Origin: Planctomycetota bacterium
Lineage (GTDB): Bacteria > Planctomycetota > B15-G4 > JADJEK01
NCBI GenBank assembly: GCA_016709145.1
Contig: JADJEK010000002.1
Location: 186,001 to 250,000, forward strand
Direction: 5' to 3'
DNA length: 64,000 bases
Position 1 is the first letter of the stretch, and the number at the start of each line of letters is the position of its first letter. A program made the position numbers and the translations under genes. The notes beneath the pieces were generated by a model, which did not search any database, had not been told where the DNA came from, and saw only the letters and a list, made by a program, of their open reading frames with translations. Shown piece after piece: positions 17,019-26,310 of the stretch.

Positions 17019-17843
17019 GTGAAACCGCTCGACGCACTGCTCATCTTGGTGTGCCTGCTGTTCTCGACCGGCGTCATCGTCGATCGACGCTGGGCGCACG
17101 AGCGCGCGCAGCATCGAACCTGGGTCGAGTTCCAACAGGAGGCGCTCGACCTCATCGAGCGCCGGGTCCGTGGTTTCGAAGAGAAGACCGGCCGCTTCCC
17201 GACCACGGCCGAAGGCCTGTCGATCGTCCCGAGCCTCCGCACCGAATTGATGAAGGGCAAGTTCGCGCCGGCCCAAGCGTTCCTGCGCCAATTCGAAGAC
17301 GTGCGCACGATCCAGGGGATCCCCTACGTCTACGAGAATCGACGCGAAGCGCAAAAGGGCGCATTCGACGCCTCGCCGCAGCTGCAAGACCGCAAGAAGA
17401 ACCCGCGGTTCTCGCGCAAGATCGCCGACGGCATCGTCGTCTCGAGCCTGGGTCTCATGAGCGACTCGCAGTCCCCGTTCGGTCCGATGTGGGTCGACGC
17501 GCTGCTGATCCTGTCGGGCGGCGCCGTGCTGCTGCTGACGCTCGGCTACGCGATCGCGCGCAATCGGCGCAGCACCGATCGCGTGCGCGGCGTGAACGCG
17601 ATGATCATCCTCGGGGTCGCCGTCCTGCTGACCATCCTGATCGCCGTGACGAACGTGACCTCGACGACGAAGTCCGACGGCTTCGAACGCTTGGGCGCCG
17701 TGGGCGTGTTGCGGCAGGACTTGCTCGAGGACTTCCTGACGTTGCGACAGCGCTTCGTCGCCGACGGCGGACTCGACGCGGCCGTGGTGTCGGCCGAGGC
17801 GGACGCGCTGCGAGCCGAGTTCGCGCGCCTCTCGAGTCCGTGA
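17019..17843 (+). CDS. Three-helix membrane protein with GspG-like motif
   Basis: The 274-residue product has an N-terminal membrane helix (about 4-21), a soluble part, and two more helices near 160-180 and 193-212. The soluble part contains LIERRVRGFEEKTGRFPTT (then AEGL), which closely resembles the helix-end and PTT-x-x-GL motif of type II secretion major pseudopilins. There is no prepilin cleavage site, so it is not a pilin itself. The frame is open far upstream; the GTG at 17019 is chosen because it starts the signal-anchor and follows a good -10 box. It lies next to the pilus/secretion cluster and may belong to it. A final helical tail (LVxxF, LRAEFARLSS) is possible coiled coil. Confidence 0.7.
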   Translation: MKPLDALLILVCLLFSTGVIVDRRWAHERAQHRTWVEFQQEALDLIERRVRGFEEKTGRFPTTAEGLSIVPSLRTELMKGKFAPAQAFLRQFEDVRTIQGIPYVYENRREAQKGAFDASPQLQDRKKNPRFSRKIADGIVVSSLGLMSDSQSPFGPMWVDALLILSGGAVLLLTLGYAIARNRRSTDRVRGVNAMIILGVAVLLTILIAVTNVTSTTKSDGFERLGAVGVLRQDLLEDFLTLRQRFVADGGLDAAVVSAEADALRAEFARLSSP

Positions 17844-17952
17844 CGTCTCGGATCGCACCCGCGCGGCGCACGGATCGGCGCTCGCGTTACTGGTTCGGGC
17901 GACCGCGCTAAAGCGCTGCGCCTCGGCTCGCAGCCGGCCTCGGACAACCGCG

Positions 17953-17981
17953 TTGTCTCGGTTTCTGGCCGGTGGTACAAG
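17953..17981 (+). promoter_or_regulatory. Promoter of the pilus/secretion assembly genes
   Basis: TTGTCT (17953-17958) and TACAAG (17976-17981) are 17 bases apart, and TGG directly precedes the -10 box. Transcription would start near 17988, about 24 bases before the ATG at 18012. Confidence 0.55.
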
Positions 17982-18011
17982 GGCCGTTTTCACCCGAGCG
18001 CGAACCACGCC

Positions 18012-20399
18012 ATGGCCCGACTCATCCTCGAAAGCGGGAAAGAGCCGCAGGAGTACACGCTCAGCGATCTCACCCGCCTCGGTCGCGAGCCCGGCAACGA
18101 GATCGTCGTCAACGACGGCGGCGCGTCGCGGCGTCACGCCGAAGTCGCCCGCGACGGCGACGGCTTCGTGCTGAAGGACCTCAAATCCGCGAACGGCACG
18201 TTCCGCAACGACGAGCGCATCGACACGGTGCGTCTCGCCGAAGGCGATCGCATCAAGATCGGCGCGGTCGTGTTGCGCTTCACGATGGAGTCGGCGTCGG
18301 CTGGCTCGGGTGGAGCGGGCGGCGGCGCGCCAGCGGGCAAGGACACGCGGTTCGCGCTGGTCTTCACCGGCGGCGAGCGAGCCGGCGACAAACTCGTGGT
18401 CAAGGAGGGTCGAACGACCTTCGGCCGCAAGCCGGGCAACACCGTCACGGTGAAGGACCCGAAGGTGTCCGGGGTCCACTGCGAGATCGTGTTCGAGGAC
18501 GGCCATCCGACCTTGCGCGACCTCGGCTCGACCAACGGCACGTTCCTCGAAGGCAAGAAGGTCGAAGAAGTGCCGCTGTCGCACGGCGATCGCGTGCTGG
18601 TCGGCGACCTCGACTTCGTCTTCACCGACACGTCGCGCCCGTTGCCCGAATCGCTGGGGAAGGGTCCGTCGGTCGCGGCCGCGCAGACGCTCGTCGACGT
18701 TCCCCAGGTCAAGGTCGTGAAGGCCGTGTCCGGCTCACGCAGCCCGCTCGCGGCGCTCGGTCTCGTGTTGTTGCTCGGTGGCCTCGGGACCGCGGGCTTC
18801 TTCCTGTGGAAGATGCGCGGCGAGGCGGCTGCGGTCGAAGCGCCCGCACCGAAGGCGACCAACCTGCTCGCGGGTCGCTGGTCGTTGGAATCGAGCGAAG
18901 GTCCGGACGATCCGGGCAGTGCGTTCGATCTGGTCGCCGGAACCGAGGGGTTCCGTGAGGACGCCAGCACCGCGAAGAGCGGTCGCCAGTGCTTGTCGGC
19001 GTCGCCGGCCGGCACCGAGGCGATCGCGACCCTGCGCCAACCGTTGCCGGTGTCGCCGGGCCGCGGCGTCCGAGTCGCGGGCTTCCTCAAGGCCAGCGGC
19101 GGAGCGAGCGCGATCCTCTCGGCCGTGTTCACGAAGACCGGCGATCCCGAGTTCGTGATCCCCGTCCGCATCGGCGCCACGTCGCAAGCGGATTGGCAAG
19201 CGGTCTCCGCCGAAGTGACGACGCCGTCCGGAGCGACCCATCTCGCGATCGAACTGATCGCGGCCGGCAAGGAAGGCAAGGCCAGCTTCGACGATCTCGA
19301 AGTCGAGGAGTCGAACTTCAACAAGGTCGCCTCGGTCACGCAGAGCGGCTTCGAGTTCGAGCCGTCCGGACACGTGCTGTTCGTGCGTCGCGGCGGTCAG
19401 GACTTGCTGCGCGTGTTGCCGAGCGAGTTCGTGAACGAGGCCGGATTGCGCCACGACGCCACGCGCTACTTCGCCGAGGCCGCGACGCGCGACGCCGGTC
19501 GTGTGCTGCTGTGGAACGGCGCGTCCTGCGAGTTCTCGCACGCGTTCGAAGCGACTCCGCCGACGCCGTCGGTGCGCGCCGAATGGAAGGCGCCCGGGGC
19601 GGGCATCGCGGTCAGGATCCCGATCGTGCTGCTCGGATCCATCGCCGAAGAAGCCGTCCACGTCATGCGCGGTGGTGCGCTCGAGCCGTTCCGCGAATCG
19701 TTCAGCGCCGAGGAATCGGTCGGACTGGTGCTCGGCCGCGGAGCCAATCGCTTGAAGATCGCGATCGATCCGCCGTGCCGCGTCAGCGGAACGCGCGAAG
19801 GCGCGCTGTTCCGCCTCCACGTCGAACCCGCGCCGAGTGCGGGCAAGGCGATGTTGCGCTTCCAGGTCGACTTCACCGAAGAGAAGGCGCAGGCCCAGAA
19901 GCTGCTCGGCGACGCCCGCACGGCCGAGCAGAGCAAGAAGCTCGGCGCCGCGCTGGCCACGCTCGAGACGATCGCCAACGCGTTCCCGTTCGACGAGGCC
20001 GTGTTGGCCGAAGCCCAGGAGCGCACGCAAGCGATCCAGAAGTCACGCGAGGCGATCGAGAAGCGCGTCGCCGACGCGGTGTCGCGCGCACGCTTCCTCG
20101 CCAGCCCGTCCGCGTACGCGGTGGCCGAAGAACAAGCCGAGGCGGCCGCCGTCGCGTTCGACGGCACGGCCGCGGCGAAGGCGTTCGCCGACCAGCGCGC
20201 GAGCCTCGCGCAGGAGCGCGAGAAAGTGCAACGCGGCTTCGCCGAGGCCGAAGCCAATTTGTTGTTCCAACAGATCGAGACCGCGCTGGCACAGGATCCG
20301 CCGCAGAAGCTGAAAGCGAAAGCGATCGCGGCATACCTCGCGCAGCGCTACCCGTGGTCCGAGGCGGCGTCGAAGGCTGCTGAGAAGGTGGGTCAGTGA
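18012..20399 (+). CDS. Double-FHA membrane protein of the pilus/secretion cluster
   Basis: The product has 795 residues. FHA domain 1 covers about 1-95 (LGREPGNEI, SRRHAEV, NGTFRND) and FHA domain 2 about 115-205 (FGRKPGNTV, SGVHCEI, STNGTFLEG). Both keep the phosphothreonine-binding residues. One transmembrane helix follows at about 245-264, then a long extracytoplasmic part that includes a beta-rich carbohydrate-binding-like segment (about 285-440) and an alanine/glutamate-rich coiled coil (about 620-795). It would read a cytoplasmic Ser/Thr phosphorylation state and pass it to, or anchor, an envelope complex; that is inference. Its stop overlaps the PilM-PilN gene, and it is first in the operon. 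Confidence 0.82.
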   Translation: MARLILESGKEPQEYTLSDLTRLGREPGNEIVVNDGGASRRHAEVARDGDGFVLKDLKSANGTFRNDERIDTVRLAEGDRIKIGAVVLRFTMESASAGSGGAGGGAPAGKDTRFALVFTGGERAGDKLVVKEGRTTFGRKPGNTVTVKDPKVSGVHCEIVFEDGHPTLRDLGSTNGTFLEGKKVEEVPLSHGDRVLVGDLDFVFTDTSRPLPESLGKGPSVAAAQTLVDVPQVKVVKAVSGSRSPLAALGLVLLLGGLGTAGFFLWKMRGEAAAVEAPAPKATNLLAGRWSLESSEGPDDPGSAFDLVAGTEGFREDASTAKSGRQCLSASPAGTEAIATLRQPLPVSPGRGVRVAGFLKASGGASAILSAVFTKTGDPEFVIPVRIGATSQADWQAVSAEVTTPSGATHLAIELIAAGKEGKASFDDLEVEESNFNKVASVTQSGFEFEPSGHVLFVRRGGQDLLRVLPSEFVNEAGLRHDATRYFAEAATRDAGRVLLWNGASCEFSHAFEATPPTPSVRAEWKAPGAGIAVRIPIVLLGSIAEEAVHVMRGGALEPFRESFSAEESVGLVLGRGANRLKIAIDPPCRVSGTREGALFRLHVEPAPSAGKAMLRFQVDFTEEKAQAQKLLGDARTAEQSKKLGAALATLETIANAFPFDEAVLAEAQERTQAIQKSREAIEKRVADAVSRARFLASPSAYAVAEEQAEAAAVAFDGTAAAKAFADQRASLAQEREKVQRGFAEAEANLLFQQIETALAQDPPQKLKAKAIAAYLAQRYPWSEAASKAAEKVGQ

Positions 20400-22090
20400 T
20401 GGGTCGGCTCGCGATCGGTATCGACGTCGGCTCCGAACGCATCCGCATCGTCGCGGGCGAAGCGAAGAAGGACGGCTTCCACGTCCTCAAGATCGCGTCC
20501 GCGCCGGGCGTGAAGGAAAAAGCCTCGGATCCGCAAGCGGTGGCGCAAGCGGCCCGCGACGCGCTCGACGCGACCGGATTGAAGGGCCAAGTCGCCGTCG
20601 GTCTCACCGGCCGCGACGTGGTCGTGCGCTACACGCAGGTCCCGCAAGTGCCGGACTGGCAATTGCGCAACCTCATGAACTTCGAGATCCAGGAGTTGAT
20701 CCAGCAGTCGGGCGATGCGCTCGCTGCGGACTACAACCTGATCCCGGTGTCGTCCGACGTCTCGAGCGACGACACGGTTTTGCTCGCGCTGGCCAAAGAG
20801 ACGTTGCTCGACGCGCAAGTCGAAGCGATGAAGGGCAGCGGCGGCGAGTTGGTCGCCTTCCAGCCCAATTCGATCGCGCTGTACAACGCGTATCGACGCG
20901 CCGGCACGGAAGACGGCGTCACGCTGCTCGTGAACATCGGAGCGCGCAACACCGACATCGCGGTGACGAAGGACGGCGACCTGCTGTTCGCCCGCAATCT
21001 CTCGGGTGGCGGCGATCTGTTCGACGAGGCGCTGGTCGCGGCGTTCAACGTCAGTCGCGACAAGGCCCGCAGCCTCAAGGAACAGTTCGCGAACGTGTCG
21101 CCGTTCGACGTCGCGAAGCGCTCCGCGCAAGAGGACAAGGTCTCGCGCGCTCTGGCCGGCGCGACCGGTCAGATCCTGTCGATGGTCCAGTCGTCGATCC
21201 TGTTCGCGCGCTCGCAGACCGGCCAGAACGAGCTGAAGCCGAGCCGCGTCCTGTTGTGCGGAGGGACCGCGCGCCTGCGCGGCCTCGACAAGTACATCGA
21301 GTCGAACCTCAACGTGCCGGTCACGATGTTCGACCCGTTCGCGTCGATGGAGACCGGTGAGGTCGGATCCGAGCTCGACGACGATGCGCGCGCCGCGGCC
21401 GTGGTCGCGCTCGGCCTCGCGCTGGGAGCGACCGGCGCCGACGTCTACTCGATCCAGATCCTGCCCGCGGCCGTGCGCAAGGCGCGCGAGTTCAAGGAGA
21501 AGACGGTCTGGATCATCGGCGCCGCGGCCGTGCTCGCGCTGTGGCTCGGCGTCGACGCGTTCTTGTCGAAGCGGGACGCCGATGCGGCCGGCACCGACGA
21601 ACGCACGTTCGCCGTCGAACTCGAGAAGCGCACCAAGGCCAAGAAGAACTATGAGGAAGGCGTCGACTTGCGAGCCGCTCAAGCCGCGCAACTGTCGGAG
21701 CTCGAATCCCACGTGGTGTCTGGCGTCGGCTTCGAGCGCACCCTGACGCTGCTGCAGAAGCACCTGCCGTTCGAGCTCTACGTGCGCTCGGTCGAACTCG
21801 AGAGCATCGTCGATTCGAACCTCGGCATCCCCGGCCCCGAGACGCGTCCCGTCATCGTCGTGCGCGGCGAGGGTCGCGAAGGCGCGACCGGAGTCGAGGC
21901 CGTGTTCAACCGCTTCGTCCAGGCCATCGCGGCCGATCCGTTGTTGCCGCGCACTCCGGTCACGTCGACGAAGCCGGCGAGTCCGAAGTCGCCGTTCGAG
22001 TGGACGGTCACGCTGAACTTCTCGAAGCCGACCGGTGAGTCCGCGGACGCGGGCGACGCCTCGGCCACCGCGTCGAAGGAGAAGAACTGA
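20399..22090 (+). CDS. PilM-PilN fusion, inner-membrane pilus assembly platform
   Basis: Residues 1-350 form a PilM-type actin-like ATPase: IGIDVGSERIRIV phosphate loop, LVNIGARNTDIAV, and RVLLCGGTARLRGLDKYIE. A membrane helix follows at about 369-388 (VWIIGAAAVLALWLGVDAFL), then a coiled coil and a PilN-like periplasmic domain (VSGVGFERTLTLLQKHLP, LYVRSVELES) to residue 563. In type IV pili PilM and PilN are separate proteins that bind each other through the PilN N-terminus; here they are one chain, as in GspL of type II secretion. The ATG at 20399 overlaps the previous stop; a GTG one codon earlier is possible. The next gene starts on its stop codon. Confidence 0.85.
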   Translation: MGRLAIGIDVGSERIRIVAGEAKKDGFHVLKIASAPGVKEKASDPQAVAQAARDALDATGLKGQVAVGLTGRDVVVRYTQVPQVPDWQLRNLMNFEIQELIQQSGDALAADYNLIPVSSDVSSDDTVLLALAKETLLDAQVEAMKGSGGELVAFQPNSIALYNAYRRAGTEDGVTLLVNIGARNTDIAVTKDGDLLFARNLSGGGDLFDEALVAAFNVSRDKARSLKEQFANVSPFDVAKRSAQEDKVSRALAGATGQILSMVQSSILFARSQTGQNELKPSRVLLCGGTARLRGLDKYIESNLNVPVTMFDPFASMETGEVGSELDDDARAAAVVALGLALGATGADVYSIQILPAAVRKAREFKEKTVWIIGAAAVLALWLGVDAFLSKRDADAAGTDERTFAVELEKRTKAKKNYEEGVDLRAAQAAQLSELESHVVSGVGFERTLTLLQKHLPFELYVRSVELESIVDSNLGIPGPETRPVIVVRGEGREGATGVEAVFNRFVQAIAADPLLPRTPVTSTKPASPKSPFEWTVTLNFSKPTGESADAGDASATASKEKN

Positions 22091-22869
22091 TGGATCTCAA
22101 CGACGTCTGGCAGAACCATCGACGCTTCATCCTCGGGGTCGGGGCCGGCTTGCTCGTGCTCGTGGTGGGCAAGGTCGTCATCGGCACCATGTGGGATGCG
22201 TCTGGCGCGGTGACCGCGGCGAACGGCCGGTTGGGGAAGGTGAACAAGGCCGAGACCGTGCAGAAAAGCGAGCTCAGCGCCGTGCTCGGCGCGAACACGC
22301 GCGACGGCGAGCGCATCACCGAGCTCTCGCAGCGGATGCGCTTCAAGCCCGACCCGCGCTACGTGCTCGACAAGAACGAGAAGACGCCCGACCTGCGCTT
22401 CACCGAGATCCGTTCGCAAGCGACCGAAGCGCTCGTCGACGTCGCCGCGCGCGGCAACATCCGCGTCGACGAAACGCTCGGACTGCCGCCGTTCACACCG
22501 GCCGGACGTGAGGCGATCCAGCGCTATCTGCTGGGATTGAACGTCGTCCAAGAGGTCGTCGAGTCGGCGATCCTCGCCGACGTGCGCTCGGTCGATACGA
22601 TCGAGGTGATCGACGCGCGCGGCAAGAAGTCGAAGGACAAACGTCAACTCGCCGAGACCTTGACCGTGAAGTTCAAGATCAGCGGTTCGCCTGCGGCGCT
22701 GTCCGAGCTCGTCTCGCTGATCGTGCGCGACGAAGATCAATTCCTCTCGATCGACGATGCGAGCATCGAGGTCGACAAGAAGAAGGCCTCGGGGTTCGCC
22801 ACGATGCAACTGTCGATCTCGGCGCTGTTGTTCGAACCCACCGCGGACGAAACGGGGTCGCGCGCATGA
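22090..22869 (+). CDS. PilO/GspM-like inner-membrane protein
   Basis: The protein has 259 residues: a short cytoplasmic start, one membrane helix (about 14-34), a coiled-coil stretch, and a periplasmic C-terminal domain ending in strands LTVKFKISG and FATMQLSISAL. That layout and its place directly after PilM-PilN match PilO of type IV pili and GspM of type II secretion, which pair with PilN/GspL. Sequence similarity alone is weak, so the call leans on architecture and position. The start shares the A of the previous TGA and the stop overlaps the next ATG. Confidence 0.65.
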   Translation: MDLNDVWQNHRRFILGVGAGLLVLVVGKVVIGTMWDASGAVTAANGRLGKVNKAETVQKSELSAVLGANTRDGERITELSQRMRFKPDPRYVLDKNEKTPDLRFTEIRSQATEALVDVAARGNIRVDETLGLPPFTPAGREAIQRYLLGLNVVQEVVESAILADVRSVDTIEVIDARGKKSKDKRQLAETLTVKFKISGSPAALSELVSLIVRDEDQFLSIDDASIEVDKKKASGFATMQLSISALLFEPTADETGSRA

Positions 22870-25556
22870 ACCTGAAGCGCGAGCAGATTCTCTTCCTGGG
22901 CACGCTCGTGATCGCCGGCACCGCGTTGGCGATGCAAGCGAGCGAGGCTTACCAGCCGCGTGCGATGGGCAAGGGCAAGTCCGTCGAGGTGGTCGCCGCG
23001 CCGCCGGTGCCTGAGATCGTGTTCGCACGCGACGGCGATGCTCGTCCCGACCCGTCCGGTCGCGACGTGTTCCAGCCTCCGCGCGAGTGGACCGAGCTCG
23101 CGCCGCTCGTGCTCGATGCGCCTCCGTTGCCGGAGATCGGCGCGCTCGGACCGCTGCCGTTGCCGGCCGCGGAACCCGAGCAGGCGGCCATCCACCGCCA
23201 TGGGCCGTTGCCGCGCGAACTCGCTCCGACCTCGGACGCGACCGCCGCGGACGACGGCGGCGGGCGATTCGAATCGGCCGGCGATGGCAGCGCTCCCGCC
23301 GCGGCGAGTGGTCCGACTTCGGCCTCGAACGTGCAACTCGAACAGGCGTACGACTGGGTCAAGCGCGGCGGCCAATCGCGCATCTGGGGATTCATCCTGA
23401 ACAAGGACCGGATCGGTCTGCTCGACCGCACCGGCGAAGCCGTCGAGTTCCAAGGCGTCGACACGAAGTCCGGCAAGCGCACCGTGAAGACGACGCTTGC
23501 GCGCACCGACCTCGAGAACGGCGGCGTGTTCGCGCAAGGGTTCGGGTTCGCCGACACCGTCGCCACGCGCGCGAAGCTGCTGTGGCGCGAAACCAAGCCC
23601 GCGGTCAGCAACGTCAAGACGCAACTGCAAGCGGCGCGCACCTGCTTGACCTGGGTCGACGAAGATCGCGCCGCTGCTCTTGCGGCCGCCGAGCAATTCG
23701 TGCGCTCCGCGCTTTCGTTCGATCCGGGCCTCGCCGAGGCCTACGAACTCCTGGCCACGGTGCGGGAGTACGACTTCGACGAGGAAGGTGAACTCGCGAT
23801 CCTCGACGAGGCGAAGGCCAAGGGCATCGAGACGTCGTACCTGATGATGCGACGGGGCGTGCGATTGCGACAGCTCGGGCTGAACGCCGCGGCGCACGAC
23901 ATCCTGGTCGCGGCGACGGACGCGAACCCGAACGACCACGCGGCGTGGACCGTGCTCGGTCGCATGTCGTTGGAGGATGGCGATCCGACGGCGGCCATCG
24001 ACGCGTTCGATCGCGCGTTGAAGTCCGCGAACATCGGCGCGGCCGACAAGACCACGGTGCTCGTCGAGTTGGCCCGGGCTCACTTGGTGCGCGACGACAA
24101 GGTCGAGGCCGAGCGTGCGTTGAAGCGCGCCGAAGCCCTCGAAGTCGCGACCGCCGATTTGTCGGTGGTGAAGGGCGCGTTCGCGCTCGCGAGCGGCAAG
24201 CCGCAGGACGCGGTCCTGCCGTTGCGCCAGGCGCTCGCGCGCGACGCGAACGACGCCGAGGCGGTCTACAACCTCGCGGTCGCGCTCAGCGTGACCCCGA
24301 CCGCGGAAGCCATCGCGGAGGCGCGCAAGCGCTTCCTCGAGGCCGCGGACCTCGCTCCGCTGTTCGCCGCGATGCCGACGTGTGGCATCGGCATCCTCGA
24401 CGAAGCTCTGGGCGGCGACGACCTCGCGGCCGATGCGTTCGCCAGCGCGCTCGAGATGGATCCGAACGATCCGTTCGTGCTCTATCGCGCCGGCCGCAGC
24501 GCTCGCCGGCGCGGCGATCTCGAGCAGGCGGCGACGTGGCTGTCGCGCTCGCTGAAGGAACACGGTCGGTACACCGACGTGCTGAACGAACTCGGCTACG
24601 CGATGCTGCTGTCCGATCGACCGGAGACGGCCGAGGAGTACTTCCTCGAGTCGTTGAAGCGCGAGCCCGGCAACACCGAGGTCCAGACGATGCTCGGCAT
24701 GGCGCTGCTGCGCCAGCAGCGTGCGCAAGATGCGCGCATCGCGTTCGAGGGCGCCGGCAACGATCGTCCGGCCGCGCTCGCGGGCGCCGCGTGGTGTCTC
24801 TATCGCCTCGGCGATGCGGACGTCGCGCTGCAGCGATTCGCGGAAGCGCGCGCGGCGGCGAACGACGAGACCAACCCGTTCTCCGCGTACGCGGACCGCT
24901 ATCAGAAGGCGATCAGCGATCATCGCGCGAAGGAGCAGTGGGTCGACGTCTACGACCGTACGCAGATCAAGAACGGCTGGGACCTGCGCGAATCGTTCGG
25001 CCCGACGCTGAAGCCGCCGACCAACGGCCGCGTCGTGATCGAGGGCATTCAGCGCGCCGGTGATTCGGATCGCTGGACGGAGTTGCGTCGACTCGCCGAA
25101 GGCAAGACGCTGGTGCAGTTCGATGCCGAGGTCACGGCCGGCGGCAAGAACGAGGGTTTGGTCGGGATCGCGCTCTATCTCGAGCGGCCCTCGGGCGCGG
25201 GCGCGCAGGAAATGGAGCCCGGCGGGCTGATCGCCGTGGCCCGGTTCCCCGACGGTTCGGTGCGCCTGTTCACGCAGGACAGTTCGAAGCAACCGCTGAA
25301 GAACTGGGAGACGCTGCCCGACGCGAAGATCGCGGCGCAAGCGCCGGCCCGCCTGACGATCGAGTTCACGAACAAGGACAAGGGCGTGTTCAACGTCAAG
25401 CTCGACGAACGCACCATCGCGGCCGACGTCGAGGTGCCGAACCTGAAGAAGCCCGGCACCAAGCCGTTCCAGCTCTCGGTGTTCGCCACGGCCAAGGAAC
25501 GCCAGAGCGTCGACGTCAGCACGGGTTACGCGCGCGTCGTGCGCTACCGCAACTGA
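22866..25556 (+). CDS. PilP-like/TPR protein with C-terminal LamG-like domain
   Basis: The 896-residue product begins with a membrane anchor (about 8-27) and a proline-rich stretch with GRDVFQPPREW, reminiscent of the PilP RDPF-type motif. Residues about 150-210 (WGFILNKDRIGLLDRTGEAVEF) form a small beta domain also resembling PilP or GspC. A long run of tetratricopeptide repeats follows (about 265-660), then a beta-rich C-terminus (about 720-896; FDAEVTAGGKNEG, FNVKLDERTI) that looks like a concanavalin/LamG or DUF1080-type fold. I infer a pilotin-like link between the inner-membrane platform and outer parts. It closes the first half of the cluster; a new promoter follows. Confidence 0.7.
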   Translation: MNLKREQILFLGTLVIAGTALAMQASEAYQPRAMGKGKSVEVVAAPPVPEIVFARDGDARPDPSGRDVFQPPREWTELAPLVLDAPPLPEIGALGPLPLPAAEPEQAAIHRHGPLPRELAPTSDATAADDGGGRFESAGDGSAPAAASGPTSASNVQLEQAYDWVKRGGQSRIWGFILNKDRIGLLDRTGEAVEFQGVDTKSGKRTVKTTLARTDLENGGVFAQGFGFADTVATRAKLLWRETKPAVSNVKTQLQAARTCLTWVDEDRAAALAAAEQFVRSALSFDPGLAEAYELLATVREYDFDEEGELAILDEAKAKGIETSYLMMRRGVRLRQLGLNAAAHDILVAATDANPNDHAAWTVLGRMSLEDGDPTAAIDAFDRALKSANIGAADKTTVLVELARAHLVRDDKVEAERALKRAEALEVATADLSVVKGAFALASGKPQDAVLPLRQALARDANDAEAVYNLAVALSVTPTAEAIAEARKRFLEAADLAPLFAAMPTCGIGILDEALGGDDLAADAFASALEMDPNDPFVLYRAGRSARRRGDLEQAATWLSRSLKEHGRYTDVLNELGYAMLLSDRPETAEEYFLESLKREPGNTEVQTMLGMALLRQQRAQDARIAFEGAGNDRPAALAGAAWCLYRLGDADVALQRFAEARAAANDETNPFSAYADRYQKAISDHRAKEQWVDVYDRTQIKNGWDLRESFGPTLKPPTNGRVVIEGIQRAGDSDRWTELRRLAEGKTLVQFDAEVTAGGKNEGLVGIALYLERPSGAGAQEMEPGGLIAVARFPDGSVRLFTQDSSKQPLKNWETLPDAKIAAQAPARLTIEFTNKDKGVFNVKLDERTIAADVEVPNLKKPGTKPFQLSVFATAKERQSVDVSTGYARVVRYRN

Positions 25557-25640
25557 TCGGACCACGGCGCGGCGCCGCATCCGGGCACAAGCGCCGACAA
25601 CCGTCGCCGGTGCCGGTTCCGGGTCGACGTAAACGTCCAG

Positions 25641-25669
25641 TTACAACCGGGTTGGCCGTCCGATAGAGT
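25641..25669 (+). promoter_or_regulatory. Promoter giving a leaderless pseudopilin mRNA
   Basis: TTACAA (25641-25646) and TAGAGT (25664-25669) are separated by exactly 17 bases. The ATG of the GspG-like gene begins eight bases after the -10 box, so the transcript probably starts at or within a base or two of the ATG. No ribosome binding site is present, which fits leaderless translation. Confidence 0.65.
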
Positions 25670-25676
25670 CTCTCGC

Positions 25677-26297
25677 ATGCGTTGCACCAACTCCCGCGGC
25701 TTCACACTGATCGAAATCTTGGTCGTGCTGGCGATCCTCGCCGGCCTGCTCGCGATGGTCGCGGTCCAAGTCGGCAAGTTCCAGGCGCGCGGCCAGGAAA
25801 CCAAGACCGCGACGCAGATCGAGTCGTTGAAGGTGATGCTCGAGCAGTACCGCAACGCGATGGGCGATTACCCACCGTGCGACCTGTCGAGCCTCGGCGT
25901 GAAGGCGAAGAACAAGACCAACGAGGGCTGCGAAGCGCTCGTGCTGGCGTTCTACGACAAGCGCTACGACGGTTCGAACAAGCCGAACCAAGCCGACCTG
26001 CGCAACCTCGAGGACGACACCGGCGACGTGAACATCACGACGTTCGGCAACAACGCCCTGCAAGAAGTCGTCGACGCCTGGGAGAACCCGATCGTCTACA
26101 TCCGCCGGGATGCATACGAGCGCGACCACGAGTACGAGTTCACCGACACGCAATCGTTCGAGCTCGTGACGGTCCAGGTGAAGGCGGAGAAGGACTCGAA
26201 CACGGCCAGCTATTGGGCCATGGACAGCTATCAACTGCGCTCGGCCGGCGCGGACGGCAAGTTCGACACCGACGACGACATCTGCTCCTACCGTTGA
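25677..26297 (+). CDS. GspG-like major pseudopilin
   Basis: A class III prepilin signal is present: MRCTNSRG then FTLIEILVVLAILAGLLAM, with cleavage after Gly8 and the Glu at mature position +5. The hydrophobic helix leads to QIESLKVMLEQYRNAMGDYPP, the core of the type II secretion major pseudopilin GspG, and WENPIVYIRRD is the typical beta region. At 206 residues it is longer than the usual 140-150, with an inserted loop (about 65-115). C-terminal GADGKFDTDDD matches the calcium-binding end of GspG. It starts the pseudopilin operon and seems to be translated without a leader. Confidence 0.88.
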   Translation: MRCTNSRGFTLIEILVVLAILAGLLAMVAVQVGKFQARGQETKTATQIESLKVMLEQYRNAMGDYPPCDLSSLGVKAKNKTNEGCEALVLAFYDKRYDGSNKPNQADLRNLEDDTGDVNITTFGNNALQEVVDAWENPIVYIRRDAYERDHEYEFTDTQSFELVTVQVKAEKDSNTASYWAMDSYQLRSAGADGKFDTDDDICSYR

Positions 26298-26310
26298 GCG
26301 AGGGATCCAC

